Source of the DNA: Chimonanthus salicifolius
Taxonomy: Eukaryota; Streptophyta; Magnoliopsida; Laurales; Calycanthaceae
Assembly (NCBI GenBank): GCA_013350335.1
Contig: CM023540.1
Span: 17,861,828 to 17,925,827, forward strand
Length of the DNA stretch: 64,000 nt
Direction: 5' to 3'
Shown here: positions 1 to 10,461 of the stretch, in pieces
Layout: every line of letters begins with the position of its first letter
Position numbering within the stretch: the stretch's first letter is position 1
Program-made: the position numbers and the translations under genes
Notes under the pieces: generated by a model
The model's input: only the letters and a program-made list of their open reading frames with translations
What the model was told of the DNA's origin: nothing
Database searches by the model: none

Positions 1-1105
1 TTTAACATTTTAGTTGTCCTAATTTTATTATTTTTCTACAATTTTTTGTAATTTTTTATCATTTTTAAACTCCATAATTTTTTTTTACTTTTCTATAATT
101 TAAAAAATAAAAATCAAAGGAAAGAGAAAAATTGTGCGAATATCAATCGATATATTAGAATTGTCAATATTTAAATATCAGCCGATATTTTAGTTAAAAT
201 GATATTTTAATATATAATTCCAACGATTAAATGAATCGTACTCATGCTACACGTGATCCACGCTCCCTCGCATGCAAATGGTTACAAATGGGGGTAAATG
301 ACAAATTGTCATTGCAAACTCTGGCATCTGGGTTTGGGTATAAATCCAAGTGGTTCTGGTCCACTATTGATCATTTTTATTACATTAAATGATTTTGAAG
401 GTCTCTAAAATTTAATTAGTTTTAATTATTTAAATGTCTTTATCTTTAAAATTTCTGTTAATTTGAAAAAAAAATTGTATAAATTTATTTTAAAAAAGAA
501 CATTTTCTATAAAAATAGCTTCTCTTGTACACTTTAGACTTTACCGTACTACCTTTTTTATTTTTAACTTTTTTTCATACATTCGCCAAGTAACTTTCTT
601 ATACGAACATTTTTTACTAATATCATGAAAAAAAACTGCAGCGTCAACAGTACAGTAAAGCTGCTCTTATACGAACATTTTTTTTATAATTTTTTCGGAT
701 GGCTGAAATCAATTGTTTTAGTTTGGGATTTTGGATTAAAAAGGCATTTTTAGGTATATTATAAAAAATCTTAAAAATCAATTGATTAGTAATAAACTAA
801 AGTGAGAGATTTTTTTTTTCTTTTAGAACTTTTATCACAATTTGAGAATCTTTTTTAATTTATGAAAAGCATAGAGGTTTTTTCAAAATAATTTCAAAAT
901 ATAAACCTTTATTTAAAAAAAAAACTTTTTTGGTTTCATATCGAGATTGGAGACAATTGATGGACTAGTTAGTCTCATTCAATGGAGTTTAGAACAGTAA
1001 AACATATTAAAATTAAAATAGGGAAAAATGATTATTAATCATTTAATCTTAAATATATTAAAATTAATCACTATTTCAACGTTGATTATAAGTTATCAAA
1101 ATCTG
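1..1105. repeat. Duplicated intergenic block, left copy
   Basis: AT-rich non-coding DNA that repeats, with small gaps, at 43768-45099. Shared landmarks include the opening string around TTTAACATTTTAGTTGTCCT and the closing string around GATTATAAGTTATCAAAATC. The copy at 44430-44580 has extra bases. This is the left edge of the segmental duplication that also contains the two NLR genes. No gene is seen in it. Confidence 0.85.
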
Positions 1106-1801
1106 TCTTGATTTTAGATTATTATATAGTTTTCTATTTAATATAATAAAATTCAATAGCCCAAATGTTATCATACTTATTACATAACTAAGTAACAAAT
1201 TTAGAAAAAAAATTCTAATTCACCAGTTTTTCTATTTTATCACAAAATATGACCAACCAAACATCTGACGGATCTTACACAGCATTTTTCACATCGGTAC
1301 CAAGCGCACTGAGATGACAAATGGTACACTGATTATTGAATCAAGTGGTCATATGTTCATTAAAATCTCTCTATTTAAGTATGAGATCAATTAAAAATAA
1401 TTTTGAACAAATTAATTAAATCAAAATTTTGAAAATATCAAAGTTTAAACATTAAAAAGTAATCTAAATTAATTAAATTTTAGAAAGCTTAAATGTGTGA
1501 CTTGGTTGAATCTATCAAGTTGATTTTTTATGGGATAAATATTTAGAAAAATAAGATATTTTCAACATATCCATTATTACACCTACGTCTAAGTAGAATA
1601 ATACCATGTATAACAATATATGAATGAGTATTTGACCAATAATAATGTGTACACATTCTCACACATAAGAATTTTTTCACCTCACATGAGAATTTAATTT
1701 TTCTTTTTTTGAAATTCCCGTTTTATCCTTCCAACCAACACAGAAAGTGAAAAGGTAAAACAAAAGTAAAAGGGTAAAACAAGAATTTCAAAAAAAAAAA
1801 A
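1106..1801. other. AT-rich intergenic DNA, nothing recognised
   Basis: Low-complexity AT-rich sequence without a convincing open frame, RNA gene or paired repeat. Confidence 0.6.
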
Positions 1802-2025
1802 TATAACGACCCGACCCAAATACAGAGCTTAGGGCTTAATTTAGTAAGAAATTGTCTACTTTGGGCCCCACGTGGACCTGCACGGTTTTGCTCTTCGGTC
1901 CTGGCCCACATGGCCCAGCCCAAAACGCATCTTACAAGTTAAGAGGGCTGACTTTTAAATAAACCCATCACCACTCTCTTTCACCACCGATCTGGGACTC
2001 CCACATGGTGGTGCAAGGTATCACA
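1802..2025 (-). repeat. TRIM LTR, 3' copy in element orientation
   Basis: 224-bp long terminal repeat. Its partner is 2143-2366, differing by scattered substitutions. The outer end carries TATAAC where the inner copy has TGTAAC (plus strand). Confidence 0.85.
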
Positions 2026-2125
2026 ATTACCCCCCTAGAGCCTCGAGCCGCTCCCGACTCGACCCATTCCATCTCAACAACTCCAAGGAAGGAGGAAGGC
2101 CCTCACAGTTCGAATATAGAACCTC

Positions 2126-2138
2126 GGCTTTGATACCA
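2126..2138 (-). promoter_or_regulatory. TRIM primer-binding site (Met-tRNA)
   Basis: The minus strand reads TGGTATCAAAGCC next to the inner end of the LTR at 2143-2366. It matches the usual plant initiator Met-tRNA primer site TGGTATCAGAGCC except for one G-to-A change. Confidence 0.75.
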
Positions 2139-2142
2139 AATT

Positions 2143-2366
2143 TGTAACGACCCGACCCGAATAAAGGGCTTAAGGCTTAACTTAGTAAGAAATTGTCCGC
2201 TTTGGATCCCACGTGGACCAGCATGATTTTGCTCTTTGGCCCTGGCCCACGTGGCCCAGTCCAAACACGTCTTACAAGTTAAGAGGGCTGGCCTTTAAAT
2301 AAACCCATCACCACTCTCTTTCACTACCGATGTGGGACTCCCACATCGATGGTGCAGGGTGTCACA
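2143..2366 (-). repeat. TRIM LTR, 5' copy in element orientation
   Basis: 224-bp repeat, TGTGACACC...GTTACA on the minus strand, directly followed by the primer-binding site. Confidence 0.85.
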
Positions 2367-2917
2367 AAAAAAATTTGAATTCCAGCGTGAGATAAAAGGA
2401 TTCTCTAGAGTAAGAATGTTCACCCAATAATAATACTCCATTTCTTATTATTATCATTCCAAGGATAGGTTTCACCCTCTGAAAATGACTCTATTCTAGA
2501 TGTATAGCAAATTACTTTTATATTTTGTACGCAAAATATGAATCAATCTAAAAATCCTGACTAAATTTGTAATAGTCTAATAATAAATATATTAAATTTA
2601 ATAATATAGAATCACGTTCAAATCTTTCTGAACCACTTTCATTTAAAGGATTACACATGTTTGTAGATTAACCTTACTTCTAATGTGAAGAAGAGATACT
2701 GATATTAAAAAAAAAAACTGTAGATTCAAGAATAGCAAGTATAAAGTGTGAAAATTGACATAAAAATTGGACCACCCACCCACTCAAATATGTAAAATAT
2801 ATATTTTCTTGGTGTATACAAGAAGAAACTTGTTACTAGCATGAGGCTTTGAGTTTTATGTATAGACATAGGAGAATACTCTCTTTACTTTATGGGTCAT
2901 TTAACTAAGATCTATAA
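2367..2917. other. AT-rich intergenic DNA, nothing recognised
   Basis: Non-coding DNA between the TRIM and the first MULE. No structure is seen. Confidence 0.5.
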
Positions 2918-2926
2918 TTTAAAAAT

Positions 2927-3990
2927 GGGAGCACTTACACACACCCGATTTTTCTGCCTCTACACACCCGAATTCGAAAATTTGGGTGAAATTGCGATTC
3001 TGCCCCCGCGTTTCCATTCATTCGAATGAATTTCCAGTTCATTTTGGCATTCATTCGAATAAATGGATTCATTCGAATGAATCCCCAGTTCATTTTCGAT
3101 TCATTCGAATGAATCACCAGTTCATTTTGGATTCATTCGAATGAATGAGCTGAACAGTAACACGGAGTACTGTTCAGCCCGATCATTCGAATGCCCAGTC
3201 GTTCGAATCCGCCGAATGGATTCATTCGAATGAATGCCCAGTTTATCTTGGCATTCATTCGAATGACTGGACATTCATTCGAATGATCGGGCTGAACAGT
3301 ACTCCGTGTTACTGTTCAGCCCGATCATTCGAATCATTCGCACACGATTCCGCTGAATACATTCATTCGAATGAATGTCCAGTCATTCGAATGAATGGGC
3401 TGAACAGTAACACGGAGTACTGTTCAGCCCGATCATTCGATTCATTCGCATACACAGCATTCATTCGAATGAATCAACTGATTCATTCGAATGAATGTAT
3501 CAGAGGCTGCCACGGAATGACAGTCCCTCTAGTTCAGCTGATTCATTCGAATGAATCAGCCCATTCATTCGAATGAATGCACATTTTCAGGCATTCATTC
3601 GAATGAATGGGATGATTCATTCGAATGAATGCATCAGAGGCTGTCTGAGAATGACAGTCCAGGCATTCATTCGAATGAATCAGCCCATTCATTCGAATGA
3701 ATGCCTGAAAATGTGCATTCATTCGAATGAATGGCCTGATTCATTCGAATGAATGCCCTGGACTGCCATTCTCAGGCAGCCTCTGATGCATTCATTCGAA
3801 TGAATCAGACCATTCATTCGAATGAATGCACCTTTCCAAGCATTCATTCGAATGAATGGCCTGGACTGCCATTCTCAGGCAGTCTCTGATGCATTCATTC
3901 GAATGAATCAGCCCATTCATTCGAATGAATGCTTGAAAATGTGCATTCATTCGAATGAATGGCTTGATTCATTCGAATGAATGCGAACTT
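2927..3990. repeat. MULE-1 left TIR, palindrome array
   Basis: About 1 kb made largely of the perfect 16-base palindrome ATTCATTCGAATGAAT and shorter forms. Spacers recur: CAGAGGCTGCC..GGAATGACAGTCC, GCCTGAAAATGTGC, and the hairpin GGGCTGAACAGTA..TACTGTTCAGCCC around 3150-3180, 3293-3323 and 3399-3430. The right TIR carries the same modules in inverted order. Open frames here that read repeated IHSNE/FIRMN are products of the palindrome, not genes. Confidence 0.9.
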
Positions 3991-3992
3991 AA

Positions 3993-4000
3993 TATATAAG
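3993..4000 (+). promoter_or_regulatory. TATA-like box at inner edge of left TIR
   Basis: TATATAAG lies where the palindrome array stops, about 350 bp before the former start codon of the plus-strand gene. The same box is kept in the second MULE near 40718-40727 on the minus strand. Reading it as the gene's core promoter is an inference from position and conservation. Confidence 0.5.
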
Positions 4001-4346
4001 AACCGTCGATTCATTCGATCGACACCGAACCCTAACCCCTTCCCTCGTTCGCCGTGAGTCCATTTCGAAACCTTAGATCGAAGCTCTCCCTCCCCCTTTC
4101 ACTCTCCTACTTCGGCACCAACTCCGGCTGTGTCTCTCTCATCCTCAGCTCTCCCTTTCCTCAATCTAAGGTCGGCTTTCCCTCATTCCGAAGTCCCTTT
4201 CCCGAGCCCTTCCCTCATTCATTCGAATCACACTCTCATTCATTCGATTCACACCCCATTCATTCGAATCACACCCATTTCAATCCCAAACCCCACCCCA
4301 TTCTCCCTATTTCTTCCTTTATTTTGAAAAACTCACCCTTTAACCC

Positions 4347-6314
4347 ATAGCATCGTCTTCGAAAAGGAAAGCAACCTCAACAAGGGGAGGGAAAAAACAA
4401 AAGAAGGATACCGCATTCGACCCCACCTATTTCGTATCTTCGGAAGCGGCGACCATGTACAGAGAGGATTTCTCCACACAGTCCTTCATATTCGGTAAAA
4501 TCGTGGACCTCTCATATTTTACACAATTTGGTTTTAAAGTTGAAGATTTATTTGAAAAAATAGGTTGGGGGTCATTTTTGGCATTAAAAAGTGATATGTA
4601 TCCGACGGTCGTTAAAGAATTTTATGCCAATGTGGAAAGAATTGACGATGAGTCGGTTAAAACATCTGTCCGAGGGCAAGAAATTGTCATTACACGGGAT
4701 AGGTTAGACCTCCTATACAATTTGCCCAAAGATGCGATTAGAAAGTACGACAGTCGTACATGACCCACTGATGTTGAGGGCTTTGACGTTTTGGTAGCCC
4801 TTAACGAAATCTGTGGGAGGACAAATATTACTGAGAAGAAGATCCCCCCTCTGACGAATTTGACATTAGAGGCACGAATCATCCACCACATAGTTGTCAA
4901 CTGTGTTTGCCCTAGAAAAGGGCATACTACTGTGACATGGTTCGATGTCTTCTTGATTTGGTGCATCATGAATGGGAAAAAAATCTCCCTCTCCCATATC
5001 ATCATTAGTCACATGTGCGCCTGCCGGAAGACCAGAAGATGCAGTCTTCCGTACGGTCTATTTCTATGTTCATTTTTTGAAGAACACGGAATCCCTCTTC
5101 TCCCCGATGATAAAGTTTTTTTAGACCGATTTGATTATTTCAATGATTCAACTTTGAAGAAGATGGGATTCCAACTCGACACAGTGAGTAAGAAATGGGT
5201 ACCCAAAGTTGTCGAGGCACTTCAACTTCAGGCACCACCACCACCTGAGCCATCTGAGGCATCTGAGGCGCGTGAGGCATGCGAGGTAGGGACTCCTCCT
5301 CAAGAAGGATCAACTGGAATCAACACACAACAGATTCTTGATACCATTTCTTCTTTGGAGGAGAAGATGGATCAGAGATATGATCAGGTTTCTGCAAGGT
5401 TGGATGTGATGCAGAATCAGATTATCGATACTTTGAGATTGGCTGTGCTTATAGCACAAGAGAGGGGGATAACAGCAGCATTAGGAGCAGAAACAGATGG
5501 GAGTTTACGAGCAAGGGTATCTAAAGAATATGCAGGAGCAACTTTTGTCCCTATTCGTCCATTTGGATCAGCAGCTTCAGCTTTAGGAGCAACATCTGGC
5601 AGCTCTGTTCGACCATTTCGATCAGCAGCTTCAGCTTCAGCTTCAGCATCTGACATTCCTGCTCGGCCATCTCGATCATCTGCTCCACCTTCAGGAGCAG
5701 GATCTGGCACCCATACTCCTACATCTGGAGCAGGTGCTGGCACCCATGCTCCTACATCTGGAGCAGGTGCTTCAGCTTCAGCAGCAGCAGCAGGATCTAA
5801 CACCCCTGCTCGTCCATTTGGAGCAGTTTCAGGCCCCCAGGTCCGACCGATTGGATTAGTAGCTTTTGGCCACTCTGTTCGTCCGACTGGATTAGCAGCA
5901 GCTTCTGGCCCCCGTATTGGTCCGACTGGTGTTGCAGCTGCTACTGGCTCTCGTTCTGTTCATAGTCGAGCACCAGCAGTTTCTCGCCCACGTTCTCGTC
6001 ATACTGCACTTATTCCATATGTACCTCCAGTTCATGCACCAGCTGGTGCACCACTTGCTGCACCACCTGCTGCACCTCCAGTTCATGCACCTCCTGCTGC
6101 CCCACCTGCTGCACCTCTTGCTGCCCCACCTGCTGCACCTCCTGCTGCCCCACCTGATGCACCTCCTGCTATACCACATGCTGCACCTGATGCACCTCCT
6201 GCTACACCACCTGATGCACCTCCTGCTACACCACCTATTGCACCTCCTGATGCACCTCCTGCTGCTTCACCTGCCTCACCTTCTACCTCTGATCCGGATA
6301 TTATTTGTCTTTGA
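4347..6314 (+). pseudogene. MULE-1 second gene, PF20167-like 'plant transposon protein', broken
   Basis: One reading frame of 655 codons plus stop, matching the intact 679-residue copy at 38307-40346. Two substitutions kill it: the start ATG reads ATA (4347-4349) and the codon for Trp139 reads TGA (4761-4763). Both are G-to-A changes relative to the other copy. The frame is otherwise open, so the lesions look recent. The N-terminal 250 residues hold the conserved part. It is followed by a predicted coiled coil near SSLEEKMDQRYDQV, a Ser/Ala/Gly-rich linker, and a C-terminal Pro-Ala repeat (PPAAPPA units, shorter here than in the other copy). The upstream leader carries repeats of CATTCGAATCACAC. 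The family function is unknown. An ATG at 4455 could at best give a 102-residue fragment. Confidence 0.8.
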
Positions 6315-6552
6315 TGTACTTTTTTTTTTTTTGTTATTGACATGTAAAACAGATGTAAAATTCATATTTTGAATGAACATGTTATATTATTTATCTCCTG
6401 CTCATTGTGAATTGGGTCGTTACTTTAAAAATGTTATTTTGAACTAAATTAGCATTTAAATATTCCACATAAAATGAATACATTCAAGCTGACAAGTACA
6501 TTCAACAACATTCCTAACTTAAAATTAAGCTATTGACAATCCTATCTCCACT
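6315..6552. terminator. Shared 3' region of the convergent MULE genes
   Basis: 238 bp of AT-rich DNA between two facing stop codons; 236 bp separates the same stops in the second MULE. It must hold the 3' UTRs and poly(A) signals of both genes. I do not see one unambiguous signal. Confidence 0.4.
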
Positions 6553-8756
6553 TCATTGATTCCACAATTGCAAGAAATCGTCATTATCTCTAAGATCACC
6601 AGACCACTGCATAACATTTTAAAAAAATGACATTAGAACATATGGAAAAGTTATATGTCGATTGGTAAATACATATAAGCTCTTTAAGGAATGAACTTAC
6701 TTCGGTCATTTCTGTAGAGTTATATGTTGAATCGTCACCAAAGTTGTAAGATCCACTATCCTGTGGAAAACTCGCTGTTTGTGATTCAATGAAATCACCT
6801 ACATTATAATCAGCATTTAAATCTACACTCGTAGATGCCTGTGAAGAAGGTGGCCTATTCGGACAAGTTCTCCTCGTATGACCAGTATTTTTGCATAACC
6901 CACATCTCCTTCCATTTAGTTGATTCTCTACAATCTCAAATGCAGAAGGATCTCGACGTGTAGATGTTTGGCCCTGTGATGAATTCCTTAAACCTGGATG
7001 ACGTCCTCTAGAATATTGCATAATAGGGTGACTGACTGGCTTATCATGGATGGCAAGATTTTGAAGATGATTTAGGAGCATCTCTTGATCATACGAAGAC
7101 AAATGTCCATATTTGTTCTTAATACCTTCAAAGTGTACATCTAATACATCCCCAGGGCTCCTCCTTTCAATCTTCAAGTCAGCCAATGAGATTAAGTCTA
7201 TTCTCCATTGTGGGTGTATGTCATCCAAATGTAATTTGTCCATCCATTGCATTTTGTGCGCACACGGTAGGCCCATTGAAGCTGTAAACTCTTCCGTACA
7301 AATGGGTTTCAATGATCGGTTCATAAGCATATCATATTGGTTGTAAACCTCATTCATTGCGAAATGAGAAACTTTGTCCTTCAATTCATCAAAGAAAGTA
7401 ATAGACACATCACATGCAAACCGAATTTTCTCATCCTCAAGTTGAATCTTGAACTCTTCAAATTGATTTTCAATGACATGGGCTATCTTTCTTCTGACAA
7501 CATCTAGATCACCTGTAAATGTAGATATATAACTTTTCAGAATAGCATGTGCACCCTCAACTCTTGAAGTAGCTCGATTCTTAAAATGTAAACTCCATCC
7601 GATCCATGCCTTGACGAATTGTTTTCTAAGTGGGATCCATGTCCTTGTTAAGTAGTTCACTGCCTGTGAATCAGCTCTAAAATTTTGTTTGAATGCCTCA
7701 AACGCTGTATTGAATGCTTCTTCGGTTGGGGACTCAATCAGGTCATTCCATTCGGTAAAAAATGCATTCCAGTCTTCCATTCTCTTAAACAAAGGTTTAC
7801 AACGAGCGACAATATTCTTGTTGATATGCCAGGAACACAAAATATGTACAGCATTAGGGAACTCCAAATCAATGACATTCTTTAACGCCAATTCCTTATC
7901 AGTCAAAAGAACTTGTCGATCATGGTGCACTCTGAAGACCTTTTTAAACATCTGTAATGCCCATACATAATCTTCAAATTTCTCATTTCTTAGAAATGCA
8001 AAGCATGAGCAGAAATTCTTATTGAAACTTGTCACACCAACGACATGAAGCAATAACATATGATATCTGTTGGTTTTGTACGTGCAATCTATCAGAAACA
8101 CATTATGATATATGTCGGTAAGACAAATTGACTTCGGATGTGCGAAAAAGAGATGGGATGGATGACCATCACTATCATAGTCAAGAAAGTATTGATAACC
8201 ACCTTGTTGAAGATCTTCTATCAAAGCTTCAATTGTAGTTCGACCCCTTAGTTGCTCTTTCCGAAGCGCAGAACAAAAGTTGTACAAATCAGCCGCTGAT
8301 ATTCCAATATCTGAATTTTGATTTCTAAGGGTCGTCAAAATTTACCGTGGTGGTATATTGCTACTTATCATTTCAATGATCATTATTTTCTCAGAATCTG
8401 AAAAATATCTTTTACTTGGATTACCTAATAATACATCCGATATATCATGATTGTGCTCCAAACTCTTTATGGTCAACTTCCATGACCCATCAACAATCTG
8501 TTTTCCTTTAACTTCAAAAGGACAATTACATTGGCGAGAGTGTGCTTTCCTCTTTCTGTCATCGTCATCCAAGCTAACCGTGCTGCGGTATTTACCTCCT
8601 CTATCGCAGCCAAGGACTAATTTATTTTCCTTTTTACATGACCTCTTTATCGTACATACAAATCCTTATTTAAGAGCTATATTCTTAACATAATTTATAA
8701 GGTCTTCACGACTTTCAAAACATCCCTCAACAAACTCCGTGCTACTTGAGGATTTA
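6553..8756 (-). pseudogene. MULE-1 mudrA-like transposase, broken
   Basis: Cut-and-paste transposase of the MULE/FAR1 class. Order on the minus strand: N-terminal FAR1/MuDR-type DNA-binding region (about 8756-8430, with GFVCTIKRS and a Cys/His pattern ending LEHNHD); MULE catalytic domain with candidate acidic residues in DCTYKTN (Asp at 8087-8089), LTDKELAL (Asp at 7898-7900) and RVEGAHA (Glu at 7556-7558); SWIM-like C..H region (PICTEEF..LPCAH); and a zinc knuckle CGLCKNTGHTRRTC. A 94-bp intron with GTAAGT and TGCAG borders (6607-6700) separates a last 18-codon exon ending at 6553. In-frame TAA stops at 8342-8344 (CAA in the other copy) and 8666-8668 inactivate it. The 5' exon structure upstream of 8756 is unclear. 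Confidence 0.85.
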
Positions 8757-9284
8757 AACCTACCTCTAAAACACTAATAATAATGATTTCTAGAAAAAAA
8801 CTGAGATAGGACTTACCTTCGATTCGAGATACGAGATCCAGACATTAGCTTGAGAGAGATAACTTCGACTCGAGGTAACAGATTGAGAGAGTGAGTGTGT
8901 TGAAAATGGGAATGATTTTTTTTTAAGGGTTTGGGATTTAAAAGGGGTTCATTGTTTTGGGATTAAAAAGGAGGGTTGAAAATGGGGTTTTAGGGTTAAG
9001 TATTTGAAAAAGGTGGTTCAAAATGGAGTATAAGGGTTTGGGATTGAAATGGGGTTCAAGGGTTTGGGATTGAAAAGAGAGTTGAAAAGGAGGTTGAAAA
9101 TGAGGTTGTAGGGAGAAGTGTTTGCAAAAGGGGTTTAAGGGTGAAAAGTGGGTGTTGAAAATGGGGTTTAAGTTTTAAGGGAGAAGGGATTGAGAAAGGG
9201 GTTCAAGGGAGAAGGGAGAGGGAGAGGGAAACGAGGGTTTAGGGTTTTGAATGGAATGAGACGAGTGGAATTTCGTGGATCGAT
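8757..9284 (-). promoter_or_regulatory. Transposase leader, degenerate G-rich repeats
   Basis: On the plus strand this region runs through repeated forms of GGGTTTGGGATTGAAA and GAAAATGGGGTTT (about 8920-9240), that is C/T-rich on the transcribed side. It lies between the TIR and the transposase frame, so it is probably 5' UTR or a leader intron. No other gene is seen. Confidence 0.4.
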
Positions 9285-9293
9285 TTATATATA
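9285..9293 (-). promoter_or_regulatory. TATA-like box at inner edge of right TIR
   Basis: TATATATAA on the minus strand, at the point where the palindrome array ends and directed toward the transposase. It mirrors the box at 3993 for the other gene. The promoter role is inferred. Confidence 0.45.
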
Positions 9294-9299
9294 AGTTTC

Positions 9300-10452
9300 A
9301 TTCATTCGAATGAATCAGCCCATTCATTCGAATGAATGCCTTGAAAACGTGCATTCATTCGAATGAATGGTCTGATTCATTCGAATGAATGCATCAGAGA
9401 CTGCCTGACAATGGCAGTCCAGGAATTCATGATTCATTCGAATGAATGCATCAGAGACTGCCTGAGAATGGCAGTCCAGGAATTCATTCGAATGAATCAG
9501 GCCATTCATTCGAATGAATGCACATTTTCAAGCATTCATTCGAATGAATGGGCTGATTCATTCGAATGAATGCATCAGAGACTGTCTGAGAATGGTAGTC
9601 CAGGCCATTCATTCGAATGAATCAGCCCATTCATTCGAATGAATGGGCTGATTCATTCGAATGAATGCCTGGACTGTCATTCTCAGGCAGCCTCTGATGC
9701 ATTCATTCGAATGAATCATCCCATTCATTCGAATGAATGCCTGAAAATGTGCATTCATTCGAATGAATGGCCTGATTCATTCGAATGAATCAGCTGAACA
9801 AGAGGGACTGTCATTCCGTGGCAGCCTCTGATACATTCATTCGAATGAATCATCTGATTCATTCGAATGAATGCACGTTTGAAGGCATTCATTCGAATGA
9901 ATGCTGTGTATGCGAATGAATCGAATGATCGGGCTGAACAGTACTCCGTGTTACTGTTCAGCCCATTCATTTGAATGACTGGGCATTCATTCGAATGAAT
10001 GTATTCAGCGGAATCGTGTGCGAATGATTCGAATGATCGGGCTGAACAGTAACACGGAGTACTGTTCACCTCGATCATTCGAATGAATGTCCAGTCATTC
10101 GAATGAATGGATTCATTCGAAGGAATGCCAAGATGAACTGGGCATTCATTCGAATGAATCCATTCGGCGGATTCGAACGACTGGGTATTCGAATGATCGG
10201 GCTGAACAGTACTCCGTGTTACTGTTCAGCCCATTCATTCGAATGAATCCAAAATGAACCAGTGATTCATTCGAATGAATCGAAAATGAACTGGGGATTC
10301 ATTCGAATGAATCCATTCATTCGAATGAATGCCAAAATGAACTGGAAATTCATTCGAATGAATGGAAACGCGGGGGCAGAATCGTAATTTCACCCGAATT
10401 TCCGAATTCGGGTGTGTAGAGGCAGAAAAACTGGGTATGTGTAAGTGCTCCC
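9300..10452. repeat. MULE-1 right TIR, palindrome array
   Basis: Inverted counterpart of 2927-3990. It has dense ATTCATTCGAATGAAT units, the GCACATTTTCA/TGAAAATGTGC spacers, the CTGCCTGAGAATGGCAGTCC spacer and the CTGAACAGTA..TACTGTTCAG hairpins near 9930-9962, 10040-10068 and 10200-10230. It ends in the inverted terminal sequence and the 9-bp target duplication. Confidence 0.9.
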
Positions 10453-10461
10453 TTTAAAAAT

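Larger units (their letters stand above)
1802..2366 (-). mobile_element. TRIM (terminal-repeat retrotransposon in miniature)
   Basis: Two direct repeats of exactly 224 bp (1802-2025 and 2143-2366) flank a 117-bp core. Read on the minus strand, the repeat starts TGTGACACC and ends GGGTCGTTACA (TG...CA, one base changed in the outer copy). Just inside the first repeat lies a primer-binding site, TGGTATCAAAGCC, matching the 3' end of initiator Met-tRNA with one change. Just before the second lies a polypurine tract, CTAGGGGGGTA. The core is too short to code. This order (LTR, PBS, short core, PPT, LTR) is the TRIM plan; such elements rely on proteins from other retrotransposons. The flanks are A-tracts, so a 5-bp target duplication (AAAAA) fits but proves little. 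Confidence 0.85.
2927..10452. mobile_element. MULE-1: two-gene Mutator-like element
   Basis: A 7526-bp element. Its ends are inverted copies starting GGGAGCACTTACACACACCC, and it is flanked by a perfect 9-bp target duplication TTTAAAAAT (2918-2926 and 10453-10461), the size expected for Mutator-like elements. Inside, a plus-strand gene (4347-6314) and a minus-strand transposase (6553 to about 8756) converge with 238 bp between their stops. Both genes are broken. A second copy in the opposite orientation lies at 30469-41679. The conserved ends and target duplication suggest a not very ancient insertion that then decayed by point mutation. Confidence 0.93.

Noticed and set aside
3283..3576. Open frame with repeated IHSNE / FIRMN peptides (also at 9324-9569, 9755-10078 and 2935-3117)
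   Set aside because: The peptides are the translation of ATTCATTCGAATGAAT arrays, which stay open in several frames on both strands. There is no domain and no conserved start.
2927..3990. CRISPR-like array of palindromic repeats
   Set aside because: Repeats are not evenly spaced, spacers are themselves repeated, and the array is one arm of a MULE TIR in a plant genome.
5917..6372. Leu/His-rich and Gly/Ala-rich frames overlapping the Pro-Ala region (also 38276-38776 and 38332-38598)
   Set aside because: Shadow frames of the low-complexity Pro-Ala codon repeat; no independent support.
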